Assembly: GCA_011009095.1 (NCBI GenBank)
Contig: VTPC01090571.1
Span: forward strand, 43,679-107,678
DNA length: 64,000 nucleotides
Reading direction: 5' to 3'
Source: Ignelater luminosus
Taxonomy: Eukaryota; Arthropoda; Insecta; Coleoptera; Elateridae
Shown: piece by piece, positions 12,087 to 25,750 of the stretch
How the letters are laid out: each line of letters begins with the position of its first letter
Numbering within the stretch: the first letter of the stretch is position 1
The notes under the pieces: model-generated
Seen by the model: the letters and a program-made list of their open reading frames with translations, nothing else
Told to the model about the DNA's origin: nothing
The model's database searches: none
Translations under genes and position numbers: made by a program

Positions 12087-13985
12087 AATTATAAAAGAAA
12101 ACAAGTCGCTTATAAACAGTCGCGTAATTCTTATACTCCCATCTGTCGCTCTATAACTCTATAACCACACTATAACCTCAAAAATATTGCAACTAAAATA
12201 TAACCTAAAATTCATTAACTTCAAGATTTTAATTTTGTTTTTAATTAAAGTTTGTATGTTAAATTGGTCATGTAAGTAAATATATACGACTTCAATCTAT
12301 TTATCATCATATCTTTATTAATGTATATTGGTAGTTTTACTACTAATGACAAAATGCTGGTTAGCGGAAGGAAATAGTATTTCTCTACTGTTGTAGTAAA
12401 CAGTTGTTAAGTGTCTTCATTTCAAATGTAAATATAGGTAAACAGCAAGAATGCAATGACCAACCTGCTGCTGACAACCTGCTTACCTCTTTCGTACAGA
12501 TTTATATTTATTGTAATTTTATTAGAAATCACAAAGAATTAATTATCACTATTGTTACTATTCTATCTCCTTTATTAAACCTCGAGTACACTAATTTACA
12601 GTGAAAACTTGATTTCTCATGGGAGTCAGATTGTTCGATCAATAGTAACTATATTAAGAATTTTTAAATACATTCTGCAATTTTGCTAAAAATCTTGATT
12701 AGTCTACTCTACAGACGTTAAATAATTATTTGGAAAAATGCAACATTGACTGCAAAATGCAATTACCATTGGTCAATCAAATTATGAGATTTTTCCTGGT
12801 AAAACCATGTAGATCAAGAATGGTAAACCCTTTCATGCTTACATGCCAAAAAGATTAGAAAAAGTTACAATAACAACATGAACAGTGTGGCAATGGGTGT
12901 TGTTAATAAAACCAAATATTATTTTAATCAAAATTAAACTAATTGAAATCAAATTGATTTTATACAATGATTAATCTTATGCATGCCAATAAAATTTTCT
13001 CGATTTAATTACAAAGAGGATATGTTGTCATGATTTGAGCTCTTACTGGGACAACATTCTCTTACATTAGAAATAATTTTTTCAAGAACTAGAAAAATAA
13101 AAATAAAAAATTATATTCAAACATGCCATACAATAATAAAAAAGGAAGAAGGTGAGTAAAAATATTTACTATAAAGAAAATTTTTATATTCGGGAAGGAG
13201 GAAATTATATTGATTATGATTATAATTAATTAATAATAATATTTCACTTATTATTATTACTATTATAATTTTTGTAACCTTTTTTTTGATAATTTATTTA
13301 ATATCTACAATGTAATAATGTATGTCAAGATTAGATAAGTCTTGAATATCAAATACTGTTTAATGTTGCATTGGATTGTTTTCAGATTGCCCTTCCTGAA
13401 AATAATACAGGATTATTCATGAGTGATGATGGTCCTAGCAAAATGCAAATATGCATTTTCTCTTTATAATTTAAAAGAACAAAATATCAGAGCTTGCATA
13501 AGACAATTTGACATATGAATGTCTAAAGTTGTTTTTAAGGTTAAACTTCGGCTTGATTAATTGTATTAATTAAAACAAGAAGAATTATAATTGATTTTTA
13601 TTAACACAATACAAAATTAGATAGGAACATCAAACTAAATTATATTAACATAAAATCGAAATTTAAAATGTCTAGCTGAACAAACATAAATGATGTAACC
13701 ATGGATGTAACAAGCGATTGTCTCTACCTACTTGCTTTGATTTTCAGTTTTTTTTATTTAAAAATATCATAATGTACTTTGGAAGTGTGCAGGTTGGGTT
13801 GCCTATTTTATTTTTATCAAGGGGTGTGAATAAATCTGTATAGTGTGCCTATGGCCTGCCATAAATTAATCTATTTATAAGAAAAAAAACAAATATGAAC
13901 AGTGTAAATGATAAGTACTAATCTTAAAGATAAGGTGGAAAATAAGATGTAAGTATTTTATATGTACAGACTATTTGCACTTGTA

Positions 13986-14352
13986 CAGAGACATCGAAAA
14001 TGATTACAAGCACGTGACCACTAATTTAAAAGTGGCGCGAAATTTTATTCTTCGACGTTGGCTATACTACGGAGTAACGCCCATCTGAGTACATTTCTAA
14101 CTTAAAATTACATCGGCGTGCGTGAGTTCCGTAATTTTTCTTGTTGTCTCTTTGGTTTGCGTTTTTTTTACAGTTTATTTTGTTTTATTTAAAGAAAGAT
14201 CAGTCTTTTTCAAAACTAATCTGCTGTTTGTGAGTTAAGCGAGGTAAGTTAGATTTAACGCATTCATGATAATAAACTTGAAATACGATGTGTTGCCTAA
14301 CCAACAGGAAATTTTGTGGTCACGTGGTTTGTAATCATTTTCAATATCTCTG
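13986..14352. mobile_element. TA-flanked MITE (367 bp) with about 45-bp TIRs
   Basis: The left end CAGAGACATCGAAAATGATT and the right end (reverse complement CAGAGATATTGAAAATGATT) continue as near-identical inverted repeats for about 45 bp, including the palindrome CACGTG (GTGACCAC on both arms). TA flanks both ends, as in Tc1/mariner insertions. No coding capacity. Confidence 0.8.
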
Positions 14353-16149
14353 TATAGTGTGCCCCCATGTTTCTTAAACATTTTTAATTTTTTTTCATTT
14401 GCATTGCCATTCTTTTCTTATTCACATAATGAAAATGGTTACCATGAATTTCTACAGGGTACTTAACAGAGAAAATAATAATGATTTTCTACTCTTCTTT
14501 CACTAATTAATGAAGCTTCTTTAAATATTTAAATAAGAATAGCATTATCTGATATTAACAAGAAGAAAACAGACAAAATCAGTTGCCATGGTAATTAGAG
14601 AATGTTTAAGTTTAATGACTAGAGTAGAAACCAACCCAATGCATTTAAAATATCCCAGCCACTCAGTATTTTCAAATTAGAAATAGAAGTTTAATTTTTT
14701 TCTATTTTAGCAATTATCAGAAAGAGAATTTCAAGAGATTTTTAGCAATTTATGGTTTGATATATTAATTTCAAAAAATTTCAAAGATGACTGGGGGCAA
14801 GCTTGTACTTAACTTTAGGGATAGCAATCAGATTCAACCCAAACAAGATTTGAGTGATTCTCAGATTCAGACATTTGCAGTAAAAAGAAAATTTTTGTTT
14901 AAGTCCTTTAGGAATTGTGAACTGTGAGCTATCTAGGGATTGTCTTCTTAAAGGGGGCAAGTTGGTTTGAGTCAAGAGGAAAGAAGACTTGTGTCTGTGT
15001 CAAGCAGGGCATATAATTTGTCATCCATGCATATTCATGTACAACTCTAAGGCTTGTTTGTTCTTTCATAAATTATTGTTCTATTTGTTTCAGATTTACA
15101 TAACCCCAGCTCAGTGGGGGGAGGGGCTTCAAATAAGAGAGAACGCAATATTTCCAAGTCTTCTTAAAAAGTTTCTTGCTGAAACCTTTATTTCTTTATA
15201 TTTGGAGGACATTCTTGAAAACACTGCGCTTGCACTTATGTACCTATTTAGATAATTCACTCTATTTAACTTCAACATTTTCAATTTTAGAGCCCTGCAT
15301 TTACAAACCTCACACATCTGGCTTCAAGCAATATCAAACATAATCATTACGCTACTCTTAACTTCTCAACCAGCTTACATGCTCCTTCAGACCCCTTTTC
15401 AATAACTTTTGTTGCTATAGATTTCGTGTTGGGAATCAACCATTATCTATTATTATCTGCTCTTCTTCTTCCATGTCAACACTTTCATTTGCTTTTGAAA
15501 TCAGTAAAGCTATTCTATTTCTCAGGGTAGTTCCCATGCTGTGGAAGAGGAGTTGAAGGTTCAATAAGATTGTTTTTCCTTACTAGTATGACTTGACAGT
15601 TCTGTCCCTCCATTTAATCTGAAAATATTTTTGACAATTTTGATTGTGTGTAGAATAACTAAACAGTTAAAGCAATGATTCAATTTAGTATTGCAAGCGG
15701 AGTATAAAAAGATCACTTTTGATCATGTTCCAAGTTGCCTAAGTCCAGAGTGGGCAACTAAAGCAAAATGCAGACGACATCGGAGCTTTTAAAACCATTT
15801 TGGTAATTGATTGCCTAAATCTATTATAATAGTATTTCTGTATTTAATAAGACTTGATAACTTTGAGTGTTCATTGCTTCTTTGCAACATAAGAAAATTG
15901 TTTTAAAATTAATTAAAGTTTTGTGTGTATACATATCGAATGCAAATAACTTGATTTTATAACTGTAGGTTAAGGTCGTTTAAAAACGCTAATAATAATA
16001 AAAGATGTAGAAATAATTTCAACAGTTATTCATTTGTTAATTTAAGAATATTGTAAATTGTTGCCCATTTTCACCACGTACCAACCTAAAATAATGTTGC
16101 CATTCTAATTTAATTCTGACAAAACCACGAAAATCAGTGCTATTTCGTC

Positions 16150-16680
16150 TGCAGGCATCACGGGCCAAACGGAATACCTCATACGTGCCTTACAGCCACA
16201 ATTGCACACCTAGATTAGAAAAGCAAGATGTAAAATCAACAACAAAAAAGTCAGAATTAACTAGTAGGCGTAAAAAGTTCATCGATACCGTTTTGCATTC
16301 GAGAAATGTAAGAACAAAGAGAAGAAACTTTTAGTAAACGTACTAGTTAATTAAGTAGTGAAGAAAACGCTGCTAAACGAGATAGATCTTGACGATATTT
16401 TGCTTTTTCTTCCAAATTTTAGCAAACAGATATATTTGTTTGTTTCCCTCTTAATCGAAATCTCGTATCTTGAAACAAAAGAATTCAGAAGATGGCACTT
16501 TTCTTTTTGTTAACGATTTTTTCTTGAAGTGTTTGCCAAAGATCAACATCGTATTACACTCGAACAGGTTATATTGCATTGTAACTATCCGTTCAATGAT
16601 GAGCAAATAAAAGGGATTTAAGAAGCGATGAAAATATTATTGACACAACTTCCGTTATTTGAACATATCCATTTATAGTG
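16150..16680 (+). pseudogene. Decayed coding-like patch of unknown origin
   Basis: After a splice-acceptor-like TCTGCAG (about 16148-16154) a frame reads RAKRNTSYVPYSHNC and then a Lys/Arg-rich stretch to a GTAAGA donor-like site near 16308. Further down, a frame reads EDGTFLFVNDFFL, shifts, and continues AKDQHRITLEQVILHCNYPF with a later stop. The text looks protein-derived rather than random, but carries frameshifts and stops. I do not recognise the family. It could also be chance. Confidence 0.25.
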
Positions 16681-18509
16681 GTTTGTTTATCCAGACAAAA
16701 CGGTGTTTATGAACGCAATACATATTCAATTTGATCATTATTGATCATGATTAATAGGAGACAATAATAAACTTAATTTTTTTGGGGTTATCAGCATCTA
16801 TTCTTTTGTTTTTCATAAATTTTAAATTGTGAAATAACAGATTCAAAAGCAATGTCTCGTCTCGATTGTTAAAGTTACTTAGCAAACACTAATTTGGGTT
16901 ACACGGTATTCAATATTTAATAAATATATAATTTAGAAATTTTCTAGTATACCATCAGAATATTAAAATAATTTTAAGAATAATTAGTAAAAACTTTATT
17001 GTTATGTCAACGACTTTTCTCGCAATATCTCCTTTTAATTTACCATTGAGAAAAAGACAATGTTTTTGGGAATCTAAATAATTTTTGTTTCTAATAATTA
17101 CTTTTACACTTTCGTTTTCGACAATTATTTTTCTTTCTTTTTATGTAAAACATTTCCCACAATAAGAATAACATCATTTATAAGGAATCTTCTGTAGTGA
17201 CGTTCAAATAAGTTGGAAAGAAAGAAAATCACTTTTGATTAAAGTATTGTATTGTAATTTGTTTGAAAATCTAAGTTAACATTTTAATGTATTTAAAAAT
17301 TCTTAATAAGATTACATGATAATCTAAAAATTTCTCGTTTTATATATATAAAGAGGGGTTTATGCATAAAGATTTTTCAAAAATTTGCATACAAAAATAT
17401 TAAATTAAAGCAAAAACAAATATCTCTTTATCACTACCTATTCTACAACGTAGTATTGTTAGAAAAACACCTCATCAGTTATTTAAATATTGTGTAAGAG
17501 AAACAAAACAAAGGAATTTATTTTTTATAATCATGCAAAATTGCTCGGCAAACAAGTTTAAATGAATTCAGGGTCACAAAAAATTTGATAATTAAAAAAA
17601 AATAAAAACTAAAGTTTAACGGCCACCCGGATAATAGAAAAAGATGTGCTAACATATTCAATTTCAAACCATAAAAGATGCAAGATGTACAGGGTGATCG
17701 ATATTCGAAGTAATTGCGGAGTATCTCATAAGCTAGAGTAGCTAGGAAAAAACTGAATGCACGTTACTGATCTACTTTTTCTTGCGGAGATCGTTGATGT
17801 AAATAGAATTTTTATAAATACAGGGTGTCGCAAAAAGATCTTAACATAGAATACACGGGAATCTTCCCTTATAAATTATACACCTAATCTACCATTAAAT
17901 TTTTTTTCGACGGTATAGTCTTTCAGAAAACAATTGTTGAAGTTTTATACTGAAGAATGCTATTTGTCAAAAAATTTAGTACTCAAAGTATTATACTTTT
18001 CAAGTGTGGTCTACTTTTTTAGCAAAGAAATAATAATTTTTCTTACTGTTTACTGAAGATGTGAAAAGGTTGCTTTAGGAAATCATGCCACTGTTGTCAT
18101 CTTGATCGTTCTTCTAACATGATACTAAAAAGGATACTGTAAGACACAAGAACTTTTTGATAACGAATTTTTGTACTTATAGACTGAGGAATAGCGCTGG
18201 ATAGTTTATTAAAGACCTTTTTGATATATCTTGTATAAGCAAAAATCTTTTTGAGCAGTTATTTGAAGAAATATTTAAAGGATTCTCTTTGTGCGATTTG
18301 ATGTTCGAATTAAAGTGGCCAAATTAATCATTCTTGGAAATAAATCTTATAGTGTGCTTGAATGACCTCTCTAGAGTACTCTCAGAATATCTCTGTCGCT
18401 TTTCAACACATGTTGCTCAAGAGTGACGCATATACTTTCAGAACATGCTGTTAGAAGACTTTTGGTTCCTCATACTGCGTCTTCGCAAACAAAAGGTTTA
18501 AAATGTAAA

Positions 18510-18620
18510 AGTGTTGTTATATAATGCTCAAAAAATAAAGATTTACATCGTATAGTTTTACATGTTGTATTTAATATTGTAGTTGGGGCGATGTTTAATT
18601 GTTTTTTAATTAGAATATCT
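18510..18620. repeat. Dispersed repeat copy (family A)
   Basis: Second copy of the sequence at 3305-3420, sharing a TACATGTTGTATTTAA core and flanking text in the same orientation. Confidence 0.5.
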
Positions 18621-18634
18621 CAAAAAAACCGAAT

Positions 18635-18790
18635 TTTGAGCGCTCATCGTAGTTGAGCATGGTCGCGGTCGTTTGCAAAATTGCTTTGTTCCATCGGATC
18701 CCTTGAAGTATTAGCTACAAAAAAGGCTCGTATGTGTGTAGCTCAAAAATGGCCAACTCGATTGCCAAGTTTGAAAAAGCCCAGAGACTT
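18635..18790. repeat. Dispersed repeat copy (family B)
   Basis: Shares ordered blocks with 42975-43110: GATCGCG/GGTCGCG, TTTGCAAAATT, GAAGTATTAGCTACAAAAAA / GGAGTATTAGCTGCAAAAAA, and GGCCAACTC. This is an unclassified interspersed element; the short ORFs here are not genes. Confidence 0.55.
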
Positions 18791-21700
18791 GTCTGTTTTA
18801 AAACAATTGAAGGTAGCGTGATAAAATTGTGTTTTTTCATAGCATTTGATGCCCTGAATACGAATCCGAAGAAAAATTGCAAAAACCGATCGGCAACTAT
18901 TCCGTATCTACTGCTCGGTTGTTTATTGGGATGACAATGACAAGTCGCATATTGGGAAATTCAAATTTAAAAACGCGAATATACAGGATATTTCGTAAGA
19001 AATTCTGCCGTTTTGGTTTCTTTGAATAAACGATGCGACGCAACGCTACGGTACAACCCACCTGTTATCTTACCCATTGCAAACCAAAAAATATTTGTAT
19101 GAATATTTTATTTCAATTTGTTGCCTTCCTGTGGGTCTACTACCTACTACTAACCTTTTTATTCGATATACATCGGTATTCTACGTTACATGTGGCCTTT
19201 ATCTGCGAGTCTGCAAAGTTTCACGTTTATTGTCCAATAAATAAAAAAAGTCATTGACATCAACATCAAGCGAATTGTACAGTTGCGGTTATGCTAACTT
19301 CAATATTGTAAATACTTATAGGATTAAACCTTTGAGCAGAAACCATTGCAAATGCTCTAGTGGTGAATAACTGTAAATAAAAAAAGAGTTATAAATGGTA
19401 AGAGGGAATAGCGCTTAAACAAAGAATTGAAAAAACCGAAAGAAGTCAAACTTTTTTTGGCGGACGAAGCCAGGGCCCTTGCTTATGTCGACAAGGTTTT
19501 GTCAATTTAAATTGAACAAGCACGGTTAGTACGCACGGTTGTAATCATAATCATATAATAAATTATTGGAAATAGTCAATTTCCTTAAATACGTTTTTGA
19601 CAGAAAGAAATCAACTTAACTTCTTTTTGGTGATATAATAATTTTCAGAATTCGAGGTTGTTTTTATTGTTATATCGATTGAAAGTGGTTTTTGGAATTT
19701 TATTATCTAATTGGTTTTTTAGACAGCAGATTTCTCGGAATTTCTCTACAATGATTTCTTTAATTTTTTAGAGTAGGGTAATAAAGTCGTTCATTTTTTT
19801 AAATGGCACCCACAGTAGGCTTTGACATGGTTCATCAATATTAAATTGACACTGCAGTCTTATTGAAATGGTATTACGGTACATTTTGATTGTTAATGAA
19901 ATGTTGTCAAAGGGCTAATAAATAAAGAATTTGCCTTGATTTTGGTGATATTTAGCTTTCTTTTGAATTTTGAAACTCAGCGACTCTTGTGGTACTTTCA
20001 AGAAGAATATTAAGTGAGTCAAGTTTACTTCCTTTCGGTTATTCATGAACCAATTGAAGGGAAACTTGATTTGTATATATGAATCATACTCTACCATGTT
20101 TTGAGGTGCATACATGATTTTATTAAAAAATGTCATCAACTAAGTGAAACACTCTGTAGATCTTTGCATTATTTAGAATCTACTTTGGATTCTGAATCCA
20201 ATCATATCAAACCGTACTCATAATCTACTTTCTGAGCGCACTTGATGCTTTTCCGATCTTATCTAACGTAAGATGCAAAAGTATACAGGGTGTCCTATTT
20301 AAAATAAGAAAATTGATGTCATTTCTAGCGAAACCAGAAATGTTGGCAACCGCTCCTGCATCTCAAAATTTGAAAGAATGCGAATAAGTAATTACATGTA
20401 TCAAATTCTGTTCTAATTCATTTTAACTATTAAAATATGTTTAATTTTATTACTCTTATCGGCATATCTATAATCACAATGACAAAATTCAAAAGTCAAG
20501 GTTTTAGCTTCTTTACATCAAAAAAGTTTAGGTGCTGTAACTTTTTAGACATCGGATTCACCTTGCAGTGAATTTAATTGTTTTTTTTAGTAAAATTGGG
20601 CACTGCTGCATGACACACTTAACATCATCCGATATCAGTTGAAGAATACTAATCCAAATGATAATCGACCACTATCGACGGTTTCTGTTTACAGAAATAT
20701 TGATCCTAATACTTAAACGTGATTTTCTAATGTGAACAGGTTAGTCTAGGGGGACAGCTTGTGTATCATCTAAGTCGCCATTTTTGTACAATTTCTGAGA
20801 TTAGTGAAACTTTAAATTCGTCTCTTAAAAAAAACCTGCCCCTTGTTTTCCGCAAGCGCTCAATGGATCCGTTATAAGGTGCATGGTACAGAGGAAGATG
20901 TCAGTTACAGTTTATGTTTCTTTCGTTTTTGTACTCGATCACATGACTTAAATAAGCAGCCTCAATCACTCATCTTTGAGTGGTCTGCTAGGGGTTACGG
21001 AGGAGAGAGGGAAGGCGGACCAAGTTTTTTGGTCGATACTAATTGATCTGTACCTCATGATAATGTTACCATCCGTGTACCTTATGACGCAACTAGATTT
21101 CCAGAAATCGTGCCGGAAGTGCCCTATTTACTTCGAACTCGGCCAGTGAGTTTTATACACACTTGGCTTTTTATTTACGCCTACTACGTACCAATTTAAT
21201 TACAAACAATTTCTTTTTACTCGATAACGTAGGGTAGACTACAGTCAGCGCTTGGACTATGAGGAAAACAGTAGACGCATATCGAGACATTTCTAGAGTG
21301 TTAAAGAAAATTTTTGTTTTATCATTCACTATTCTTTTGTAGAGGATTCCAACTTTTCTATTATGCTGTTTGCCTTTCCAAATTAATTAAGACGATCTTG
21401 TAAGTATTTCTTGATGATAATGTGTGGCTGAGTTTAGCAAGAATTTTTGATTACATAAGGTCAAAACTTCAGAGATACCTTTTATTTGGAGCTTATGAGT
21501 TATAATTTTAATGGTGCTCTTTGTAAAGTGGAAAATACTAAAAGTGGTCTGCAATACACAAAAGATTCAGAAACTTTATTACAGACTTTTGTAGAAAAAG
21601 CTTACACGCACCTCTTAAAACAGAAAAAAACCACACCGCTAGACCAATAGTTCGCTCTATACAAAGTGTTGATTGTGAAGAAATAATCAACTAAACCTTG

Positions 21701-21835
21701 TAAGCTTTTTGGCACGAAACCCGAGCTAGCTTCTTCTGTCAGAGAAAATAATTTTCTTTTGGTTTCTTAATCTTCAATCTTTTCTTTAAGCGTTATTCCC
21801 TGTTAACATTTGTTACTTTTTTTTTTTAAAGAACC

Positions 21836-22208
21836 AAAGTCTTCCAAGATAGTCTAATTTGAATCTATTAGGACTGTTTGGAAACAGAAGTCTAGAAATA
21901 ATGTTTTATCTATTTGTATGTAAAACTACAGCTGTAGAAATTCTTCGGATATTATTTCCTGTTCTCAGGTGGTAAACCAAATGAACCTTATACAGAAACA
22001 TTCTAGCTTCTTTCAGTATCCTATTGCATGATCTGAAAGAAGCTAAAATATCTTCCTATAAGGTTCATTTATCATCTAAGATCAGGAGATGATATCTGAA
22101 GAATCTTTACAACTGTAATTTTACACACAAATTGATAGAAAACGATTTCTAGACTTTTGTTTCCAAGGAGTACTGAGATTCAAATTAGAATATCTCTGGA
22201 ACCTTTGA
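21836..22208. repeat. Long imperfect hairpin (about 180-bp arms)
   Basis: Arms 21836-22016 and 22033-22208 are inverted copies around a 16-nt loop. Matching blocks include TTCTAATTTGAATCT, TTGGAAACA-AAGTCTAGAAAT, ACAGCTGTAGAAATTCTTC/AAAGATTCTTCAGATAT and CTTCTTTCAG/CTGAAAGAAG, with scattered mismatches (roughly 75-80% by eye). Probably a palindromic MITE. It lies within a possible larger unit bounded by TATACAGGGTGT ends at 20283 and 22460. Confidence 0.75.
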
Positions 22209-22736
22209 CTTTTCAAAATTGTTTAATAGGATAAAAAATACTTTATATTGAATGATCTATCAATTGCTTTACATTTGGACGTTCTTAGAATCAAAAGATA
22301 TCTTTACACCAGACCGCCATCTTCTTCTTAGGATTTGAAGTAACTACATTGGCATATAAACAAAATTGGTTTTACTTTGCAGTAATTTCCGTTTATAGAA
22401 TTTGGATTTCTTGTCTAATTATTGAAATTTTTAGCAAGGTAGTTTTAAGTGATACACCCTGTATACACAATTACATTTTTTAAGTCCCATTTATTTAAAT
22501 ATTAACTGTATTTTCTTGGGTTACAGCCAAAACATTTCTTGAAAATCCCTTTAGAAATGGATGCAGTTGAATTTATAATTTTAATTTTTTTTTGTACATT
22601 AAATAAAAAATACCAAGAGGCCTAACGATATGTTTTTAGAATTTTTAACAATATGGGACTTAAAACTGTGACAGCAAACGAAGCGCAATTTCCGCATGTA
22701 ACATTCATGTTTTCTAATTTTTACTTTTAGACGGAA

Positions 22737-23108
22737 ATGAGCCTAAAAGTGTTTCAGCAAGTGAGATATTTAAATTCCAAAGCAGCTAGTATAACAAAAC
22801 CGCATCGTCTAACCTATGCAAGAATATATCCAACGGTTTTGGTCCGCCCCGATGGATCAACAGTCACTATAAGATATCACGAACCTCGGCAAATTATTAA
22901 AGTAAAAATTCTTTTTTTATGGATTGTTTTTTCTTGTAATCACCACTTTCACTCTTACTTTTAGTTACCACCTCGGGAGGACGAATTAAGCGAAGCGGAA
23001 CGTAAGGCAAGGGAAGATCGGCGAAAACCCAAACAGAAAGTTGTCTTTGAAGATGATATCGAAGACGATTTTGATTCAAATAAATATTTGAAATATTTAC
23101 AAAAGTAG
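22737..23108 (+). CDS. mRpL55: Mitochondrial ribosomal protein bL/mL55 (mRpL55), 2 exons
   Basis: Metazoan-specific protein of the mitochondrial large ribosomal subunit. Exons are 22737-22901 and 22965-23108, with a 63-bp phase-0 intron (GTAAAA...TTTTAG). The product is 102 aa. Diagnostic stretches are HRLTYARIYPTVLVRPDGST, VTIRYHEPRQIIK, the acidic-basic LSEAERKARE block, and a C-terminus DDFDSNKYLKYLQK, all typical of MRPL55. The first 20 or so residues (SLKVFQQVRYLNSKAA) are basic and amphipathic, fitting a mitochondrial presequence. CTTTTAG, 5 nt before the ATG, resembles a splice acceptor, so a 5' UTR exon probably lies upstream. An ATTAAA variant poly(A) signal lies at 23154-23159. No other gene is within 7 kb downstream. 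Confidence 0.95.
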
Positions 23109-25750
23109 ATAATGATTTTCTTTTGTTTTTATTTGTTGTAGTGATATTTTCAAATTAAACCATTTTATTATTTATGTACATAAATCTGTTTAATTTTAAT
23201 TAAATCTTGATATGGCACTTTCGTTATGTTAATTAAACTAATTGTTGAAACAATTGTGCGATAATGTAGAAGAAAGTGGGTATGTGAGTATGTTTTAGAT
23301 CTATGGGAAATTTTCACTTTTTTAAACTTTTTAAATAGAAATAACTCGAATACTTTTAATTTTATCACTTTTCAGTTTTATTATATAAAATGCTATAAAA
23401 TTAATTAAAGAAGAAATTAATTTGTATGATACAAAAAAAAGTAAATAAGTTTCCGAAATTTTTCAAATTGACGCATTATTTCAACACTTTGCGCGCGCAT
23501 CGCATTGCAGTTTAAAGGGTCACGTTGGTTCGTATCCTTGTGTGTGTTCCGTCCTTGTTGTTGTCGTTGTAAACAGGAGCGTACTAGGCAAATGGAAAGT
23601 ATGATAACGATATGCATGCATTTAAGTAAAAAAAAGCGTAAATAATGTGGTTGGTGAGTGATTATGAGTAATTTTAAACAATTACTAGAAATAAATTTAT
23701 GTTTATTTGCCAAGTCCTTGAAGCACCCGCTGATGTTAAATATAACTGTATTTGTTATTCAAACATGTATAATATGTGGACTTTATAATTTTATGAATGA
23801 GTAAATGGAAAAAAAGTATTTTTAAAAGGTTAAAGCATCCTAAAAAGTTACGTGTTTAGTTCTTAAAGAGAAACAGCTTGCTTGTATTCAAATTGTACTG
23901 TGAACTTAAAGGAATTAGTAATACTTGAATAAAATATTGTTCTAAATAATATTTGTGAAGATTCAACTGGAGAAACAGAACTAAGATTTATTATCAAAAA
24001 CAAGATATTTGGTATTGCTACCTTTTATTTTGAATTGTAATATTTTGGTCAACAATACAATACAATCTTCATTAACCTAAAATTACCAATGCTTCTATAA
24101 ATGCAAAGAAAAATGCATTTTTCCATTATCTGAACTATCCATTAAACAAACCTTACTAAATTACTTAAGATGCTTTACTATTGTTATTATCCTTATTATG
24201 TAGGTTTTTATTGGACAAGAATACAACACTGCAGTAGTAATCAGTAGGATCTACTGTGTACCTCAATTCTCATACTCATTTAAGAATACGGTAAGATAAC
24301 AACAAAAAAAAGAAAGAAACCCAATGTTCTAATTTTTCTTCTTATTATTTTAGTCACATTGTTATGCAGTCTTGATAATTTTTGACTGTACTAACAGTTT
24401 GAGGAAACAGTAGATTAACAGAAATCAATGGTATCTCGGATTCTAAAGATCACCTGAATAATTTTGAAAAATAAATGTAGTTGCTAAGAGAAAGAAATGC
24501 CCAGTTTGCAGATTTAAATCTTGCATAGCTTGTTTCAATTTATCAAAAGAGTACTCTTTAACCAGTACCTACATTTAGTTGGCTCAAAAATCACTCAAGA
24601 CTCTTTTCAGTTAACACAGTGATACTTTTTGCCATACCAAGGTCTGTTTCTAACTCTTTTGCATCGAAGATCAAATTGAATAAACGCAAACCATGTGTAA
24701 AAATGTTATAAAAACCGATTGAATTCTCCAACAATATAGCACTCAAAGGCAAAGACTTCCTGATGAATATCAGTTACAGAACGACCAAATATATGTAAAG
24801 AATTTAAGGTAAGTGAGATTAAATTATGTTTGAGTACTCATAACTTTAAATACCGTTAACTATATCTTTTGAATGGGAGATTATTACAAGAGGCATGGAG
24901 GTGCATAATTACCTTATTCGTGTTGATTCAAAAGGAGTTCTAACCTAATTCGAATCATAATAGACTAATAAATCAAATTTGCTCAACCATTTTGATTATG
25001 GAGCAATATACAGACTTACTCTACAATTATATAGACTATTAATTGCAGAGTTGAAAGGAATAATGGAAGCAGAAGCAATGATATTCATCTTGTGGGGGCC
25101 CATTTTCTTTGCCCTTCTCGCATTGTAGGAGTTACGGAATAAATTGTTACGCCACTGTCTATATCTTATAGTCTGTAAACTGCTGGCCCGCGGTGCTACA
25201 AACAAGTAGGCAGTTAAATATAAATCCAGCTTGTGACCAGTAGGACTCGTGGCAATTCGAGTTACAGACGTAATGCTATTTTTTGTGTAATTTCGCTGAA
25301 TTCTGAATTCATGACTTTTTACAGAAAAAGAACATTAATAAACATGAACATTTTCACTGTCTTAATCCATCCTAAAACGTGAAGAAATAACGTTATGTCC
25401 TACGTCACATGTTGTCGCAAATTCCCTATTATGTTACTATGGTGTGACCGTTCTCTGATTTGTATAGTCTTCTGATTCACGTTTCTACTAAAATAAACAG
25501 ACAAGCTTGTTGGAAACGTAAACGAGCCAAATCTAGCTAATTAATCCTCTCTTTTGACTCGTGCTATATTTATCGACAAGTTTTGTGCAAATCGCACTAA
25601 CAATGTGTGATTTAGTGAGTTCTACTGCAACAATTTTTACCGTCTCTTTGATAAAATTTTCTCTACGTCATCATGTACAAATCAATCAAATTATTAAGTA
25701 TTATTTATTCTTGTGAAATCGTGGACTTGTGTAGGGCAAGCTAGAAACTA

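Larger units (their letters stand above)
12105..22736. other. 10.6-kb gene-poor region rich in transposon remnants
   Basis: No conserved gene was recognised. It holds a TA-flanked MITE (13986-14352), a decayed coding-like patch (about 16150-16680), copies of dispersed repeat families at 18510-18620 and 18635-18790, TACAGGGTG-type ends near 17690, 17820, 20283 and 22449, and a long hairpin at 21836-22208. Confidence 0.6.

Noticed and set aside
23417-23713. 98-aa minus-strand ORF downstream of mRpL55
   Set aside because: No recognised domain; composition changes abruptly along its length, and it ends in AT-rich non-coding text. The GC patch inside could be regulatory, but there is no support for a protein.
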